From Sphingobacterium arenae (lineage in GTDB: Bacteria; Bacteroidota; Bacteroidia; Sphingobacteriales; Sphingobacteriaceae): a DNA stretch of 64,000 bases. Made by a program: the position numbers and the translations under genes. Positions within the stretch are counted from its first letter, which is position 1. The number at the start of each line of letters is the position of its first letter. A model generated the notes under the pieces. It was not told the DNA's origin and searched no databases. It saw nothing but the letters and a program-made list of their open reading frames with translations. Positions 9,202-16,629 of the stretch are shown piece by piece. The stretch covers positions 620,001-684,000 of the forward strand of contig NZ_JACNYK010000002.1 of NCBI RefSeq assembly GCF_014692505.1, written 5' to 3'.

Positions 9202-10044
9202 ATGAAAAGAATTATGATCTGGACATCTTTACTTTCACTTTTGGGCTGTAATAATGTAAGCACCGAGTCCACTAAAATATCATTAGAAGAAATTGAAGAG
9301 ATGTTTTCTAATATGAAAGCAAATGGCGTTCACACGGATACGACATTGCTTTGGGGTTATTTCTTCACTTCAAACAAAAAGGACAATTTCGAAAAGGTTG
9401 CCAACGAACTTAAAAAGAGAAACTTTGAATTTGTAGAGATTTATCAAGCAGATGATAAGCGTTATTGGCTGCATTTGGAGCGAAAAGAAATTCATAATGC
9501 CAAAAGTTTGTATGAACTTGACGAGGAACTTTACGAGATAGCTACCAAGTATAAAATCACTTATGATGGCTTTGATGTCGGAAATGTAGACGAGGGCAAG
9601 CCACTTGAACGTGATATGTATGCAGTTCCTGAAGAATTTGAGACCGCTGATTACCAGGAAGACGGCCTCCCCTGTTTACTGGTTGGTAATACCGCATTTG
9701 ATCGGTTCCCTCATAAAGAAGAATTTTGTTATTTCATTAAGATAGCCACGCCTTATAAAGCAGAAGGAGAGTTTATGCTGCCAACTAAAGTCGAACTTGA
9801 TGACTTGGATAATTTTGAGCTTTTTTTCGAAAACAATTTGACGCAGAAAAATATCAAAAACTATTACGTCTTTCGTGATACCCATAAAGGAATCAGAAAC
9901 TTTTATATAGTAACCAATGATAAAGTAGGTGCAAAAGAAGTTATCGATAACCTAAGCCAATCGGGTGAGCAAAGACCGTTTGAATTTGAAATCTCAACGG
10001 ACAAAGAATGGAGTTTATATAATGCGTTTAGAGAAAAAATATAA
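9202..10044 (+). CDS. lipoprotein with RraB-like and DUF695-like regions
   Basis: The start at 9202 is preferred over a longer frame beginning at 9145, because it places a lipoprotein signal (MKRIMIWTSLLSLLGC, lipobox Cys at about residue 16) at the N-terminus and avoids overlap with the upstream gene. Residues about 45-125 resemble RraB (regulator of RNase E activity; E. coli RraB is about 140 aa): WGYFFTSNKKDNFEKVANEL, a central RYWLHLER strand and the closing YDGFDVG motif. The C-terminal half ends with FEFEISTDKEWSLYNAF, which resembles the DUF695 family. A secreted lipoprotein carrying an RraB-like fold is unlikely to inhibit RNase E; the role is unknown. The RraB assignment rests on pattern memory. 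Confidence 0.6.
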   Translation: MKRIMIWTSLLSLLGCNNVSTESTKISLEEIEEMFSNMKANGVHTDTTLLWGYFFTSNKKDNFEKVANELKKRNFEFVEIYQADDKRYWLHLERKEIHNAKSLYELDEELYEIATKYKITYDGFDVGNVDEGKPLERDMYAVPEEFETADYQEDGLPCLLVGNTAFDRFPHKEEFCYFIKIATPYKAEGEFMLPTKVELDDLDNFELFFENNLTQKNIKNYYVFRDTHKGIRNFYIVTNDKVGAKEVIDNLSQSGEQRPFEFEISTDKEWSLYNAFREKI

Positions 10045-10141
10045 TGATGCGTCTTGGCATTATGGCGGGAATTATCTCCCAACTTTACCTGAGGAAAACT
10101 GAGCAACGCATTATCTGTGAAATAACTAAAGCAACTGACTA

Positions 10142-10816
10142 ATGAAAACAGATGACAAACTCGAAAACATCGACTCTGAAGATATTGATAATCTGCTGAT
10201 TGAGATTGAAAAATCATTCGAAATTTCGTTTGCAGATGCAGAGCTGTCTTCCATTACGACCTTCGGACAGCTATGTGACTTGGTTATGGAGAAAATTAAA
10301 CTGGAAAACGTTGACAGTTGTACCACACAGCAAGCATTTTACAAACTCCGTAACGCAATCTCCATTACGTTACAGATAGATCATAAATCGATATCGACAG
10401 ACCTTCCATTAACAGTAATCTTACCTCATAAGGAGAGGCGACATAGGACTAAGAAACTAGAAAGATATTTGGGGATTAAATTAAATATACTGAGCCCTCC
10501 TGGTTGGTTGATCACGACACTTGGGATTGCATTGTTTGCTTCCGCAGGCTGGCTATTTGTTGATACCTTTGTAGGGGTCTTGGGTATTTTGCTTACCTGT
10601 TCGGGATTCTGGTTTGCTCAAAAAGTAGGAAAGGAACTCCGTGTAGAAACGGTTGGTGAACTTGCGAAAAAAATAACCAGGGAAAACTATGTTAAATCAC
10701 GTAGGAATCCGAAGACTTATAATAAAAATGAAATAGTCGATCTCCTGACAGACATCTTTAGTGAGAACTTCGGACTGGACAAAAGTAAGTTGACAAGAGA
10801 GGCAAGACTTTTCTAA
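10142..10816 (+). CDS. membrane protein with acyl-carrier-like ends, unknown function
   Basis: This 224-residue protein has two hydrophobic helices in the middle (about 118-160: PPGWLITTLGIALFASAGWLF and GVLGILLTCSGFWFA). The N-terminal 60 residues (IEKSFEISFADAELSSITTF then a short helix LCDLVMEKI) follow the helix pattern of acyl carrier proteins but lack the Asp-Ser phosphopantetheine site. The C-terminal stretch EIVDLLTDIFSENFGLDKSKLTREARLF looks like the start of another carrier-type helix bundle and stops where the DSL motif would follow. I do not know a function. It lies 97 bp after the lipoprotein gene on the same strand. Confidence 0.55.
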   Translation: MKTDDKLENIDSEDIDNLLIEIEKSFEISFADAELSSITTFGQLCDLVMEKIKLENVDSCTTQQAFYKLRNAISITLQIDHKSISTDLPLTVILPHKERRHRTKKLERYLGIKLNILSPPGWLITTLGIALFASAGWLFVDTFVGVLGILLTCSGFWFAQKVGKELRVETVGELAKKITRENYVKSRRNPKTYNKNEIVDLLTDIFSENFGLDKSKLTREARLF

Positions 10817-10912
10817 ATATATGGATATTAAAATAACAGTTTTCCAGCTGTAAAAGCAACAACCAAATAAACGTTGTTTCAATTGAACGGCATGTATTAA
10901 TTTTAAATCGTC

Positions 10913-11554
10913 ATGAAAAAGGCTTACATTTTTAGTGGCTTAGGTGTCGACAAAAGAGTTTTTCAAAAAATATATTTTGGAAACTTAGATGTCGAATTCA
11001 TAGATTGGATTGAACCTCGAAAGGATGAAAGAATTGAGCATTATACGAAAAGGATTTCAGTGAAAATCAATTCCGAAAGACCAATTTTAATCGGCCTGTC
11101 GTTTGGCGGTATTATTGCCGTCGAAATTGCAAAAACGATAGCAATAGAGAAGCTAATTTTAATTGCTTCGGCCAAGACTAGAAACGAAATACCAATGCTG
11201 TATAGGATTTTGGGGAAACTAAAGATACATAACGTTATACCCGCACCTTTTCTTAAAAGTGCTAATTGTATTTCTCATTGGTTCTTTGGAGCTCAGACAC
11301 CGAGCGACAAAATATTATTAAAACAGATCTTAGAAGAAACTGACAATAAGTTTCTTTACTGGGCTATAGACAAAGTAGTGACTTGGGAGAACCTGCAAAT
11401 ACCATCAAATTATGTTCATATACATGGTCTCAATGACAGAATTTTACCGATCAAAAACATAAAAACGGATTATAAAATTCAGGGTGGTGGTCATTTTATG
11501 ACGGTAAATAAATCAGAAGAAATAAGTAAATTGCTCAAGAAGATCATTGATTGA
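10913..11554 (+). CDS. alpha/beta hydrolase
   Basis: This 213-residue protein is short for the family but has the full catalytic set: the nucleophile elbow GLSFGG (Ser at about residue 64), an acid in IHGLNDRILP, and a histidine in GGGHFM near the C-terminus. The N-terminus AYIFSGLGVDKRVF supplies the oxyanion-hole loop. Such small hydrolases without a large cap are commonly annotated alpha/beta hydrolase or esterase; the substrate cannot be predicted. The start is an ATG at 10913. It stands alone, between the membrane protein gene and the chimeric pseudogene. Confidence 0.85.
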   Translation: MKKAYIFSGLGVDKRVFQKIYFGNLDVEFIDWIEPRKDERIEHYTKRISVKINSERPILIGLSFGGIIAVEIAKTIAIEKLILIASAKTRNEIPMLYRILGKLKIHNVIPAPFLKSANCISHWFFGAQTPSDKILLKQILEETDNKFLYWAIDKVVTWENLQIPSNYVHIHGLNDRILPIKNIKTDYKIQGGGHFMTVNKSEEISKLLKKIID

Positions 11555-11687
11555 GTTGGAAAGATATCCGCTTTTGAAACTCCATTTTTTCCACCATCTA
11601 TCTGGGGATGCAACAGTGGCTGGTCCAACTAGAATAGTTGAGGCATTGCGGAACCTCTACCATAATTGCCAGCGAGCTGCCCAACTT

Positions 11688-11730
11688 TTGCCCCACTATT
11701 GCACTATTTGCCCCACTATTGCCCCACTAT
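11688..11730. repeat. short tandem array of TTGCCCCACTAT-like units
   Basis: Four back-to-back units follow the pattern TTG(cccc)ACTAT: TTGCCCCACTAT, TTGCACTAT, TTTGCCCCACTAT, TGCCCCACTAT. The array covers the stop codon of the chimeric AlbA-type pseudogene on the minus strand, where it encodes the closing IVGQ. The intact AlbA gene at 30707-32026 also ends in a short tandem array of different sequence. Confidence 0.6.
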
Positions 11731-12504
11731 CTTATAGAAAATACTTGAACCAGAAGTACCAGTTTTGATTAGAATTTTGAATTTACTAGACAACTCTGTT
11801 AATTCAGTCGTCGCCGTTCTTTTGGATATACTATTCAACGTCTGATAGTCACTATTCGTGATTTTCCCTTTCTCTTTAGTAAATAATACCGCTTTCACTT
11901 GCCGGCCGTTCAATCCAAGAGACTCAAGATACTCCGTGTTATAAATATTCTTCTTGAATATAACCCAAAAATCCGATCCCTCCACAAGATAATTTGGCTC
12001 GGGAAGACCACCAGCTACACACAATTCCGTCATTTTGCTGATACCACGTCCCCAGGACTCCACATAACCGCTACGGAAAAAAGAGTTGGCTATATCTGGA
12101 TTATATGGCCTGGATGAATGGCTGTTTAATAAATTACGCACCGTCCAGTTTTCCGGGAGATGCCACTCGTTCCAAATCATAAGCTTATCAGGATATACCC
12201 GAATCTGAATCGGGGTTGATCCAGAATAGTCTTTATGTGCGATCGCATTTAACAACGCCTCCCGAACGGCTTCCTTTTGAAAAAGATCCAAAAAAACTTC
12301 TTCGCCAAAAAGTGCGCGTGTTCGGCTGATAGTTGAATGCCATGGCAAGTCTTCGTTCAGATCATATCCCAAAAACAAACGAACATCTAAACAGTTGCTG
12401 CAATAACGTATCAAAACTCTGTCGCTATTGATGTTGTTTAAATAGCTAACTAATAGAATCTTAAAAAACACCACCGGATCAATGCTTTCCTGACCCTTCG
12501 CCAA
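11716..12504 (-). pseudogene. chimeric pseudogene: transposase fragment fused to AlbA-type ATPase C-terminal half
   Basis: The open frame encodes 262 residues from two unrelated genes joined in frame. Residues 1-76 (SIDPVVFFKILLVSYL ... PWHSTISRTRALF) are the N-terminal part of an IS1182/IS5-type DDE transposase. From residue 77 (KEAVREALLNAIAHKDYSGS) onward the sequence is nearly identical to the C-terminal half of the complete AlbA/HATPase_c_4 protein at 30707-32026. The last 35 residues then diverge again (TELTELSSKFKILIKTG against RDIKELVDKKLFKSSG), so the tail comes from another paralogue. The frame begins at a TTG without a recognisable ribosome binding site. It lacks the AlbA_2 DNA-binding half, so normal function is unlikely. 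Confidence 0.8.
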
Positions 12505-12510
12505 TGCGTT
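12277..12510 (-). mobile_element. internal fragment of an IS1182-family transposase
   Basis: About 230 bp encode the conserved N-terminal region of this transposase group (DPVVFF, RLFLGYDL, LPWHSTISRTR). Neither the usual start nor the catalytic DDE region is present, and I see no terminal inverted repeats, so this is an orphan fragment. Its 3' end runs in frame into an AlbA-type ATPase gene at about 12276. Confidence 0.75.
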
Positions 12511-12580
12511 CCCGTTAGACGATATTATAACTCACCACTGCACTAACAACTATAACAAAATCAAAAAACTCAGAAAAAAC

Positions 12581-12611
12581 TTGCGCAATCAAATAATTGC
12601 ATATATATTTG
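12581..12611 (+). promoter_or_regulatory. promoter of the ArsR-SRPBCC operon
   Basis: A TTG at 12581-12583 is followed after 20 bp by TATATTTG at 12604-12611, a good match to the Bacteroidota -33/-7 pattern. The ArsR-family start codon lies 27 bp downstream. The stretch also holds repeated GCAATCAAAT words (around 12584 and 12611) and a CAAT-N6-ATTG palindrome, plausible binding sites for the ArsR-type repressor. Confidence 0.55.
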
Positions 12612-12638
12612 CAATCAAATGGTAGCAAATAAATTTTT

Positions 12639-12974
12639 ATGAAAATAAGAAGAGATGTTTTTCAAGCAATAGCTGATCCAACAAGACGGGCAATTTTAAC
12701 ACTGATAGCAATGCAATCATTAACACCTAATGCAATTGCAGAGAAATTTGATTGTAGCAGACAAGCCGTGTCAAAGCATATTCAAATTTTGGCTGAATGC
12801 CAGTTAGTAAGCCAACAAATAGTTGGTAGGGAAATTTATTACCAACTAAATCCTAACAAAATGAAAGAAGTTTCGGATTGGCTAGCGCCATTCCAAAAAC
12901 TTTGGGAAGACCGATACAACAAATTAGATAGCGTATTAATTAACTTAAAAAAGAAAAAAAATGGAAAACAGTAA
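12639..12974 (+). CDS. ArsR-family HTH regulator
   Basis: A 111-residue winged-helix protein. It opens with [21 protein letters not shown], the signature of ArsR/SmtB repressors, followed by the recognition region [20 protein letters not shown] and a wing ending in [16 protein letters not shown]. No Cys-rich metal site is visible (only two scattered Cys), so it is probably not a metal sensor but belongs to the group that accompanies AHSA1/SRPBCC genes. The next gene overlaps it by 14 bp. It probably autoregulates the four-gene operon through sites in the leader. Confidence 0.9.
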   Translation: MKIRRDVFQAIADPTRRAILTLIAMQSLTPNAIAEKFDCSRQAVSKHIQILAECQLVSQQIVGREIYYQLNPNKMKEVSDWLAPFQKLWEDRYNKLDSVLINLKKKKNGKQ

Positions 12975-13446
12975 AACTAAAATCACAGCAGAAGTTGGAA
13001 AACAAGAGATTTTCATCATAAGAGAATTTGATGCCAAACCAGAATTGGTCTTTCAAGCTCATACCGAACCCGATTTGCTTGTTCAATGGATGGGATTGGA
13101 AAATCATACTATGGAAATTGCAACATTAGAAAACAAAAACTTTGGTGCGTGGCGGTTTATTCATACAGATGAAAGTGGTAATTCTTTTGGTTTTAATGGT
13201 GTTATTCACGAAACAGATTTTGCCAAACGAATTATTAGAACTTTTGAATTTGAAGGACTTCCCGAAAAAGGACATGTTTCGTTGGAGTTTTTAAATTTTG
13301 AAGCATTGCCAAACGATAGAACCAAACTTACTACTCAAGTCATTTTCAAATCTATTGAAGACCGTGATGCAATGATACAATCGGGGATGGAACACGGTGT
13401 TGTGGATTCTTACAATAAACTTGACAATTTATTATCTAAACGCTAA
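12961..13446 (+). CDS. SRPBCC (AHSA1-like) protein
   Basis: This 161-residue protein belongs to the START/Bet v1-like fold group: [28 protein letters not shown], a [13 protein letters not shown] strand pair, [20 protein letters not shown] and a C-terminal helix ([21 protein letters not shown]). These proteins bind a hydrophobic ligand in an internal pocket. It overlaps the upstream ArsR gene by 14 bp, a widespread pairing, and is the second gene of a four-gene operon. The ligand is unknown. Confidence 0.9.
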   Translation: MENSKTKITAEVGKQEIFIIREFDAKPELVFQAHTEPDLLVQWMGLENHTMEIATLENKNFGAWRFIHTDESGNSFGFNGVIHETDFAKRIIRTFEFEGLPEKGHVSLEFLNFEALPNDRTKLTTQVIFKSIEDRDAMIQSGMEHGVVDSYNKLDNLLSKR

Positions 13447-13456
13447 ACCAATTATT

Positions 13457-14101
13457 ATGAATTATAACACCCAATCTTTGGCAAGAATAAGTATCATCAG
13501 TAGCGGATTGTTCATTTTATTACTTGCATTTTTGCACATCATCAAAACAGAAATTAATCCGGCTTGGCAACCTATTAGCGAATATGCACTTGGTAATAAT
13601 GGTTGGATGATGCGATTAGCATTTTTCTCAATGTCTTTAGCCACCATAGTTGCAGCGTTTGCATCAACGAAAATTTTTAAAAAAATAAGTGGACAAATTG
13701 GAGTTATTTTATTGCTACTTTCTTCAATAGGTTTTTTGTTGGCGGGATTATTCAATACGGACCCAACTACTGTTTCTAATGAAAATATGACCACAAATGG
13801 AACAATTCATAGTATTGGAGCGGGACTTGCTGGAATGATCGTTTTTGCTTCATTATTTTTCTTGTGGCAAGTTTATAAAAACCCGCTTTTACGTGAAATT
13901 AGATTTCCATTGTTTTATGCAACTATCTTACTTTGGTTTTCAGAAATAGTTTTGGTCATTAGTATGGCAATTTATCTTCCCAAAAATGAAGGAAATCTTG
14001 GACCTGAAGTATTGGTAGGTTGGCAAGGTAGATTTATGATTTTATGTTCAGCATTATGGATAATTATCTTGATGAAACAAATAAAAAAAGTCAAATTATG
14101 A
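13457..14101 (+). CDS. DUF998 membrane protein
   Basis: The start is taken at ATG 13457, after the SRPBCC stop, rather than an in-frame position at 13397 inside that gene. The product of 214 residues has six hydrophobic segments, the first preceded by a short polar N-terminus (MNYNTQSLARISIISSGLFI), and a WQPISEYALGNNGWMMRLAFF motif typical of DUF998 proteins. Function of the family is unknown. Its stop overlaps the ATG of the next gene (ATGA), indicating translational coupling. Confidence 0.85.
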   Translation: MNYNTQSLARISIISSGLFILLLAFLHIIKTEINPAWQPISEYALGNNGWMMRLAFFSMSLATIVAAFASTKIFKKISGQIGVILLLLSSIGFLLAGLFNTDPTTVSNENMTTNGTIHSIGAGLAGMIVFASLFFLWQVYKNPLLREIRFPLFYATILLWFSEIVLVISMAIYLPKNEGNLGPEVLVGWQGRFMILCSALWIIILMKQIKKVKL

Positions 14102-14445
14102 AATCTACCGTAGATAAGTATATCAATAGTTTCCCTGAAGATATTAGGGAAACTCTACTTCTATTAAGACAAACTATAAAAAAGGCAATCCCCGATGCAG
14201 AAGAAAAATTATCTTATGGGCTTCCTGCTTATCATTTCAATGGAGTATTGCTCTATTTCGGTGCTTACAAAAACCATATTGGTATTTATCCGACACCATC
14301 AGCAATTGAATATTTCAAAGGTAAACTTTCCGAATATAAAATTGCAAAAGGTTCTATTCAAATTCCTAACAATGTAAAATTTCCATATAAATTAATCGAA
14401 CAAATTGCAAAATTCAGACGCAAAGAAAATCATAACATGGCCTAA
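14098..14445 (+). CDS. DUF1801 (YdhG-like) protein
   Basis: The ATG at 14098 overlaps the upstream stop in an ATGA and gives 115 residues. The sequence SFPEDIRETLLLLRQTIKKAIPDAEEKLSYGLPAYHFNGVLLYFGAYKNHIGIYP is a clear DUF1801 domain, the fold of Bacillus YdhG/Fra frataxin-like iron chaperones. Most bacterial members have no proven role. This is the last gene of the operon beginning at 12639; a weak hairpin follows at 14498. Confidence 0.88.
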   Translation: MKSTVDKYINSFPEDIRETLLLLRQTIKKAIPDAEEKLSYGLPAYHFNGVLLYFGAYKNHIGIYPTPSAIEYFKGKLSEYKIAKGSIQIPNNVKFPYKLIEQIAKFRRKENHNMA

Positions 14446-14497
14446 CATTGGTAACCGTTGCACAACTCCAATTTTAGAATAGAAGATAACTTATTTC

Positions 14498-14525
14498 ACC
14501 TCGTTTAAGCCTTTTTAAGCGAGGT
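14498..14525 (+). terminator. hairpin after the DUF1801 gene
   Basis: ACCTCGTTTAA pairs with TTAAGCGAGGT (one G-T wobble) around a 6-nt loop, about 50 bp after the stop codon. No long T-run follows on the plus strand (GTTTATAT), so it may be a weak or bidirectional terminator between the plus-strand operon and the minus-strand RhuM gene. Confidence 0.45.
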
Positions 14526-14610
14526 AGTTTATATCTCACGGAAATGACAATCGTTCCTGCATGTTGCAGAACCTCGTTACCTGTCATCCGCAGAAAATCA
14601 TCAAGTCGGG

Positions 14611-15168
14611 TCACCAACCGGTCATATACATAGGCTTACGATTGAGCGCTTGCAATTCAGCCAATTCAAGATAAGCGGTGACCATACGGTTGAGCACGTT
14701 GAGTTCTTCTTCGTTGAGGTAGTTTTTTGCAATCTGTAGCTCTTGCTTAGTAGGTGTATCTCCTTTAAAATTCGTCAACCCCAGGATGTCCAGCACTTTA
14801 CGCCAAAAGACTTTTTCTGAAGAGCGTATATCGCGTATACGGGCCAATAGTTCGTCAAAATAATTGCCCCCTCCTGCTTGCTTCAGCAACTCATCATTCA
14901 TCGTGAAGCCTTTGACGATATATTCGCGCAAGCGTGCCGTCGCCCACTGGCGGAACTTCGTACCTTGATGGCTTTTGACACGGTAGCCTACAGAGATGAT
15001 GACGTCGAGATTGTAATATTTCACCTCGCGAGTCTGTGTTTTATCTTCAATTGCCCCGTGCTGAGTGGTTGTTCGGAAATTCCGAACAACCACTTCTTCT
15101 TCGAGTTCCCCTTCTTCGAAGATATGTTTAATATGCTCGCTGATGGTAGCTAAATAATCAATACGCAT
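14611..15168 (-). pseudogene. truncated RhuM-family gene (cassette copy A)
   Basis: The product resembles the middle of RhuM-family proteins (usual length about 330 aa): ISEHIKHIFEEGELEEE, YYNLDVIISVGYRVKSHQGTKFRQWA, LREYIVKGF and AYLELAELQALNRKPMYM. Both ends are missing: the N-terminal 40 or so residues before ISEHI are absent and the frame stops about 100 residues early. I take the ATG at 15168 as start (185 aa); an upstream extension to 15207 lies inside the XRE gene. It overlaps the end of the XRE gene by 11 bp, so the two are probably co-transcribed. RhuM proteins occur with restriction and toxin-antitoxin loci but have no settled activity. Whether this shortened form is expressed is unknown. 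Confidence 0.65.
15065..15093. repeat. 29-bp near-perfect palindrome inside the RhuM gene (copy A)
   Basis: Two perfect 14-bp arms (GTGGTTGTTCGGAA and its complement) are separated by one base. The arms contain TTGTTC and GAACAA, the same half-sites as the palindrome at the XRE start codon. An identical palindrome sits in cassette copy B at 22411-22439. Confidence 0.6.
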
Positions 15169-15382
15169 CACGATACGCGTATAGATCCACCGAAATGATG
15201 TCATCAATGCTCAGCCCATAATATCGCGCGATCTTGATTAACAGGTCTATAGGTGGCTCGGCCATGCCATACTCATACTTGGAATAGCGTGTGCGGGTGA
15301 TCCCCAGCTCGTCGGCCAGCTGTTGCTGTGACCGCCCCTTCCTCCCGCGCAGATACCTCATATTGTCAGCCAGATACAACAT
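15158..15382 (-). CDS. XRE-family HTH regulator (cassette copy A)
   Basis: The start is ATG 15382, giving 74 residues; a longer reading to 15859 runs antisense through dinB and is rejected. The protein is a single Cro/C1-type HTH: NMRYLRGRKGRSQQQLADELGITRTRYSKYEYGMAEPPIDLLIKIARYYG. It lies head to head with dinB (84 bp between start codons) and upstream of the RhuM relic. Two inverted repeats in the shared promoter region, both kept in the second cassette, are probable operators, so it likely represses itself and the dinB-dnaE genes. It lacks a LexA-type peptidase domain, so induction must differ from classical SOS. Confidence 0.85.
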   Translation of the reverse strand: MLYLADNMRYLRGRKGRSQQQLADELGITRTRYSKYEYGMAEPPIDLLIKIARYYGLSIDDIISVDLYAYRDAY

Positions 15383-15400
15383 TGTTCCAATTTTGAACAA
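15382..15400. promoter_or_regulatory. candidate XRE operator 1 (copy A)
   Basis: TTGTTC and GAACAA flank a 7-bp spacer and touch the XRE start codon. In copy B (22729-22747) the arms are identical while the spacer has changed, which suggests selection on the arms. A repressor bound here would block XRE transcription or translation. Confidence 0.5.
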
Positions 15401-15405
15401 CAAAC

Positions 15406-15424
15406 ATACTAATATTTTTAGTAT
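15406..15424. promoter_or_regulatory. candidate operator 2 (copy A)
   Basis: ATACTAA and TTAGTAT form a perfect 7-bp inverted repeat around TATTT, between the XRE and dinB starts and just ahead of the dinB -7 element. It is conserved at 22753-22771. It could be a second regulator site in the divergent promoter. Confidence 0.45.
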
Positions 15425-15431
15425 TTCAACA

Positions 15432-15439
15432 TAGCTTTG
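15432..15439 (+). promoter_or_regulatory. dinB -7 element (copy A)
   Basis: TAGCTTTG matches TAnnTTTG and lies 27 bp before the dinB ATG; copy B has TAACTTTG at the equivalent site (22779-22786). An AGGAAAG ribosome binding site lies between this element and the start codon. Confidence 0.5.
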
Positions 15440-15466
15440 TATGAAATTTAACAGGAAAGGTATAAC

Positions 15467-16627
15467 ATGGAACGCGCAATAGTACACATGGATCTGGACA
15501 CGTTTTTCGTGTCCTGCGAGCGCTTGAACAACGACAAGCTGAGGGGTGTGCCGGTGATTATCGGTGGTGGCGAACGCGGTGTGGTAGCTTCCTGCTCCTA
15601 TGAGGCACGCTATTTTGGGGTGCACTCGGCCATGCCCATCAAGATGGCGTTGCGGCTCTGCCCGGAGGCCAAAGTAATAAAGGGCGATATGGAGCGGTAT
15701 TCCAAACTTTCGCACACGGTGACGGAGGTGATCGAAGAAAAAGCACCGGTGGTAGAGAAAGCCAGTATTGATGAACATTATCTGGACATTACGGGTATGG
15801 ATCGGTTTTTTGGCGCCTATAAGTGGACGGAGGAACTTTCCCAATCTATCACCCACCATACGGGACTACCGATCAGCTTTGCGCTCTCGGTAAACAAGAC
15901 CGTGGCCAAGATCGGTACCGGCGAGGCGAAGCCTCTCGGTAAAAAGGAGATCAGCGCCGCGATGGTGCGCCCATTTCTGAACCCGCTGTCGATCAAAAAG
16001 ATACCCATGGTGGGCGATGCTACCTTCCAGCTGCTCTCGCGTATAGGCATCCGGCAGATACATACGCTAGCGGATATGCCGATGGAGGTTTTGCAGCAGA
16101 TGATCGGCAAGAATGGTATCGACCTCTGGAAAAAAGCCAATGGCATAGATTATACGCCTGTAGAACCTTATACGGAACGCAAATCGATTTCGACAGAGCA
16201 TACTTTCGGGCAGGATACGATAGACCTGGCTAAGCTACGCAGCATAATCGGCGGTATGGTGGAGAAACTCGCCTATCAGCTGCGCAGCGAGCAGTGGCTG
16301 ACTTCTACTGTGGTGGTGAAAATACGTTACGCTAATTTCGACACGGAGACCAAGCAGTGCCGCATCCCCTATACTTCGGCAGACCATACGCTATCGCGTT
16401 GTGTGATGGAATTATTCGATAAATTGTATAACAGGCGTATGCGCATCCGGCTGATCGGTGTGCGCCTGACGAATCTGGTGCGCGGCAGCCTGCAGATCAA
16501 CATCTTTGAGGATACGCAGGAAATGGTAGCGCTCTACCAGGCGATGGACCGTATCAAGAACCGCTTCGGCGTGGATAAGGTGGGCCGGGCTTCGGGATTC
16601 AAGGGGTTACGTAGGGAGGAGGTCTGA
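15467..16627 (+). CDS. dinB: Y-family DNA polymerase (DinB/Pol IV type), copy A
   Basis: This 386-residue polymerase is full length for the DinB group. Catalytic metal ligands are visible in MDLDTFF (Asp9) and SIDEHYLDITG (Asp102, Glu103; the usual SIDEAYLD with Ala replaced by His). Finger and palm motifs (SCSYEARYFGVHSAMP), a helix-hairpin-helix thumb region (IPMVGDATFQLLSRIGIRQIHTLADM) and a little-finger domain follow. It performs low-fidelity translesion synthesis. It is followed after 2 bp by dnaE, so the two form an operon diverging from the XRE regulator. The DNA is clearly richer in G+C than the surrounding genes. A second copy starts exactly 7347 bp downstream. I see no defect in this copy, though its partner dnaE is truncated. 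Confidence 0.93.
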   Translation: MERAIVHMDLDTFFVSCERLNNDKLRGVPVIIGGGERGVVASCSYEARYFGVHSAMPIKMALRLCPEAKVIKGDMERYSKLSHTVTEVIEEKAPVVEKASIDEHYLDITGMDRFFGAYKWTEELSQSITHHTGLPISFALSVNKTVAKIGTGEAKPLGKKEISAAMVRPFLNPLSIKKIPMVGDATFQLLSRIGIRQIHTLADMPMEVLQQMIGKNGIDLWKKANGIDYTPVEPYTERKSISTEHTFGQDTIDLAKLRSIIGGMVEKLAYQLRSEQWLTSTVVVKIRYANFDTETKQCRIPYTSADHTLSRCVMELFDKLYNRRMRIRLIGVRLTNLVRGSLQINIFEDTQEMVALYQAMDRIKNRFGVDKVGRASGFKGLRREEV

Positions 16628-16629
16628 GC

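Noticed and set aside
11547..11768. 73-codon plus-strand frame after the alpha/beta hydrolase
   Set aside because: It runs through the tandem repeat and into the opposite pseudogene; repeat-derived translation without domain.
15383..15859. N-terminal extension of the XRE regulator (copy A), and likewise 22730-22972 in copy B
   Set aside because: The extra residues are antisense to dinB; the HTH begins shortly after the ATG at 15382 (22729 in copy B), which also keeps the operators upstream of the gene.
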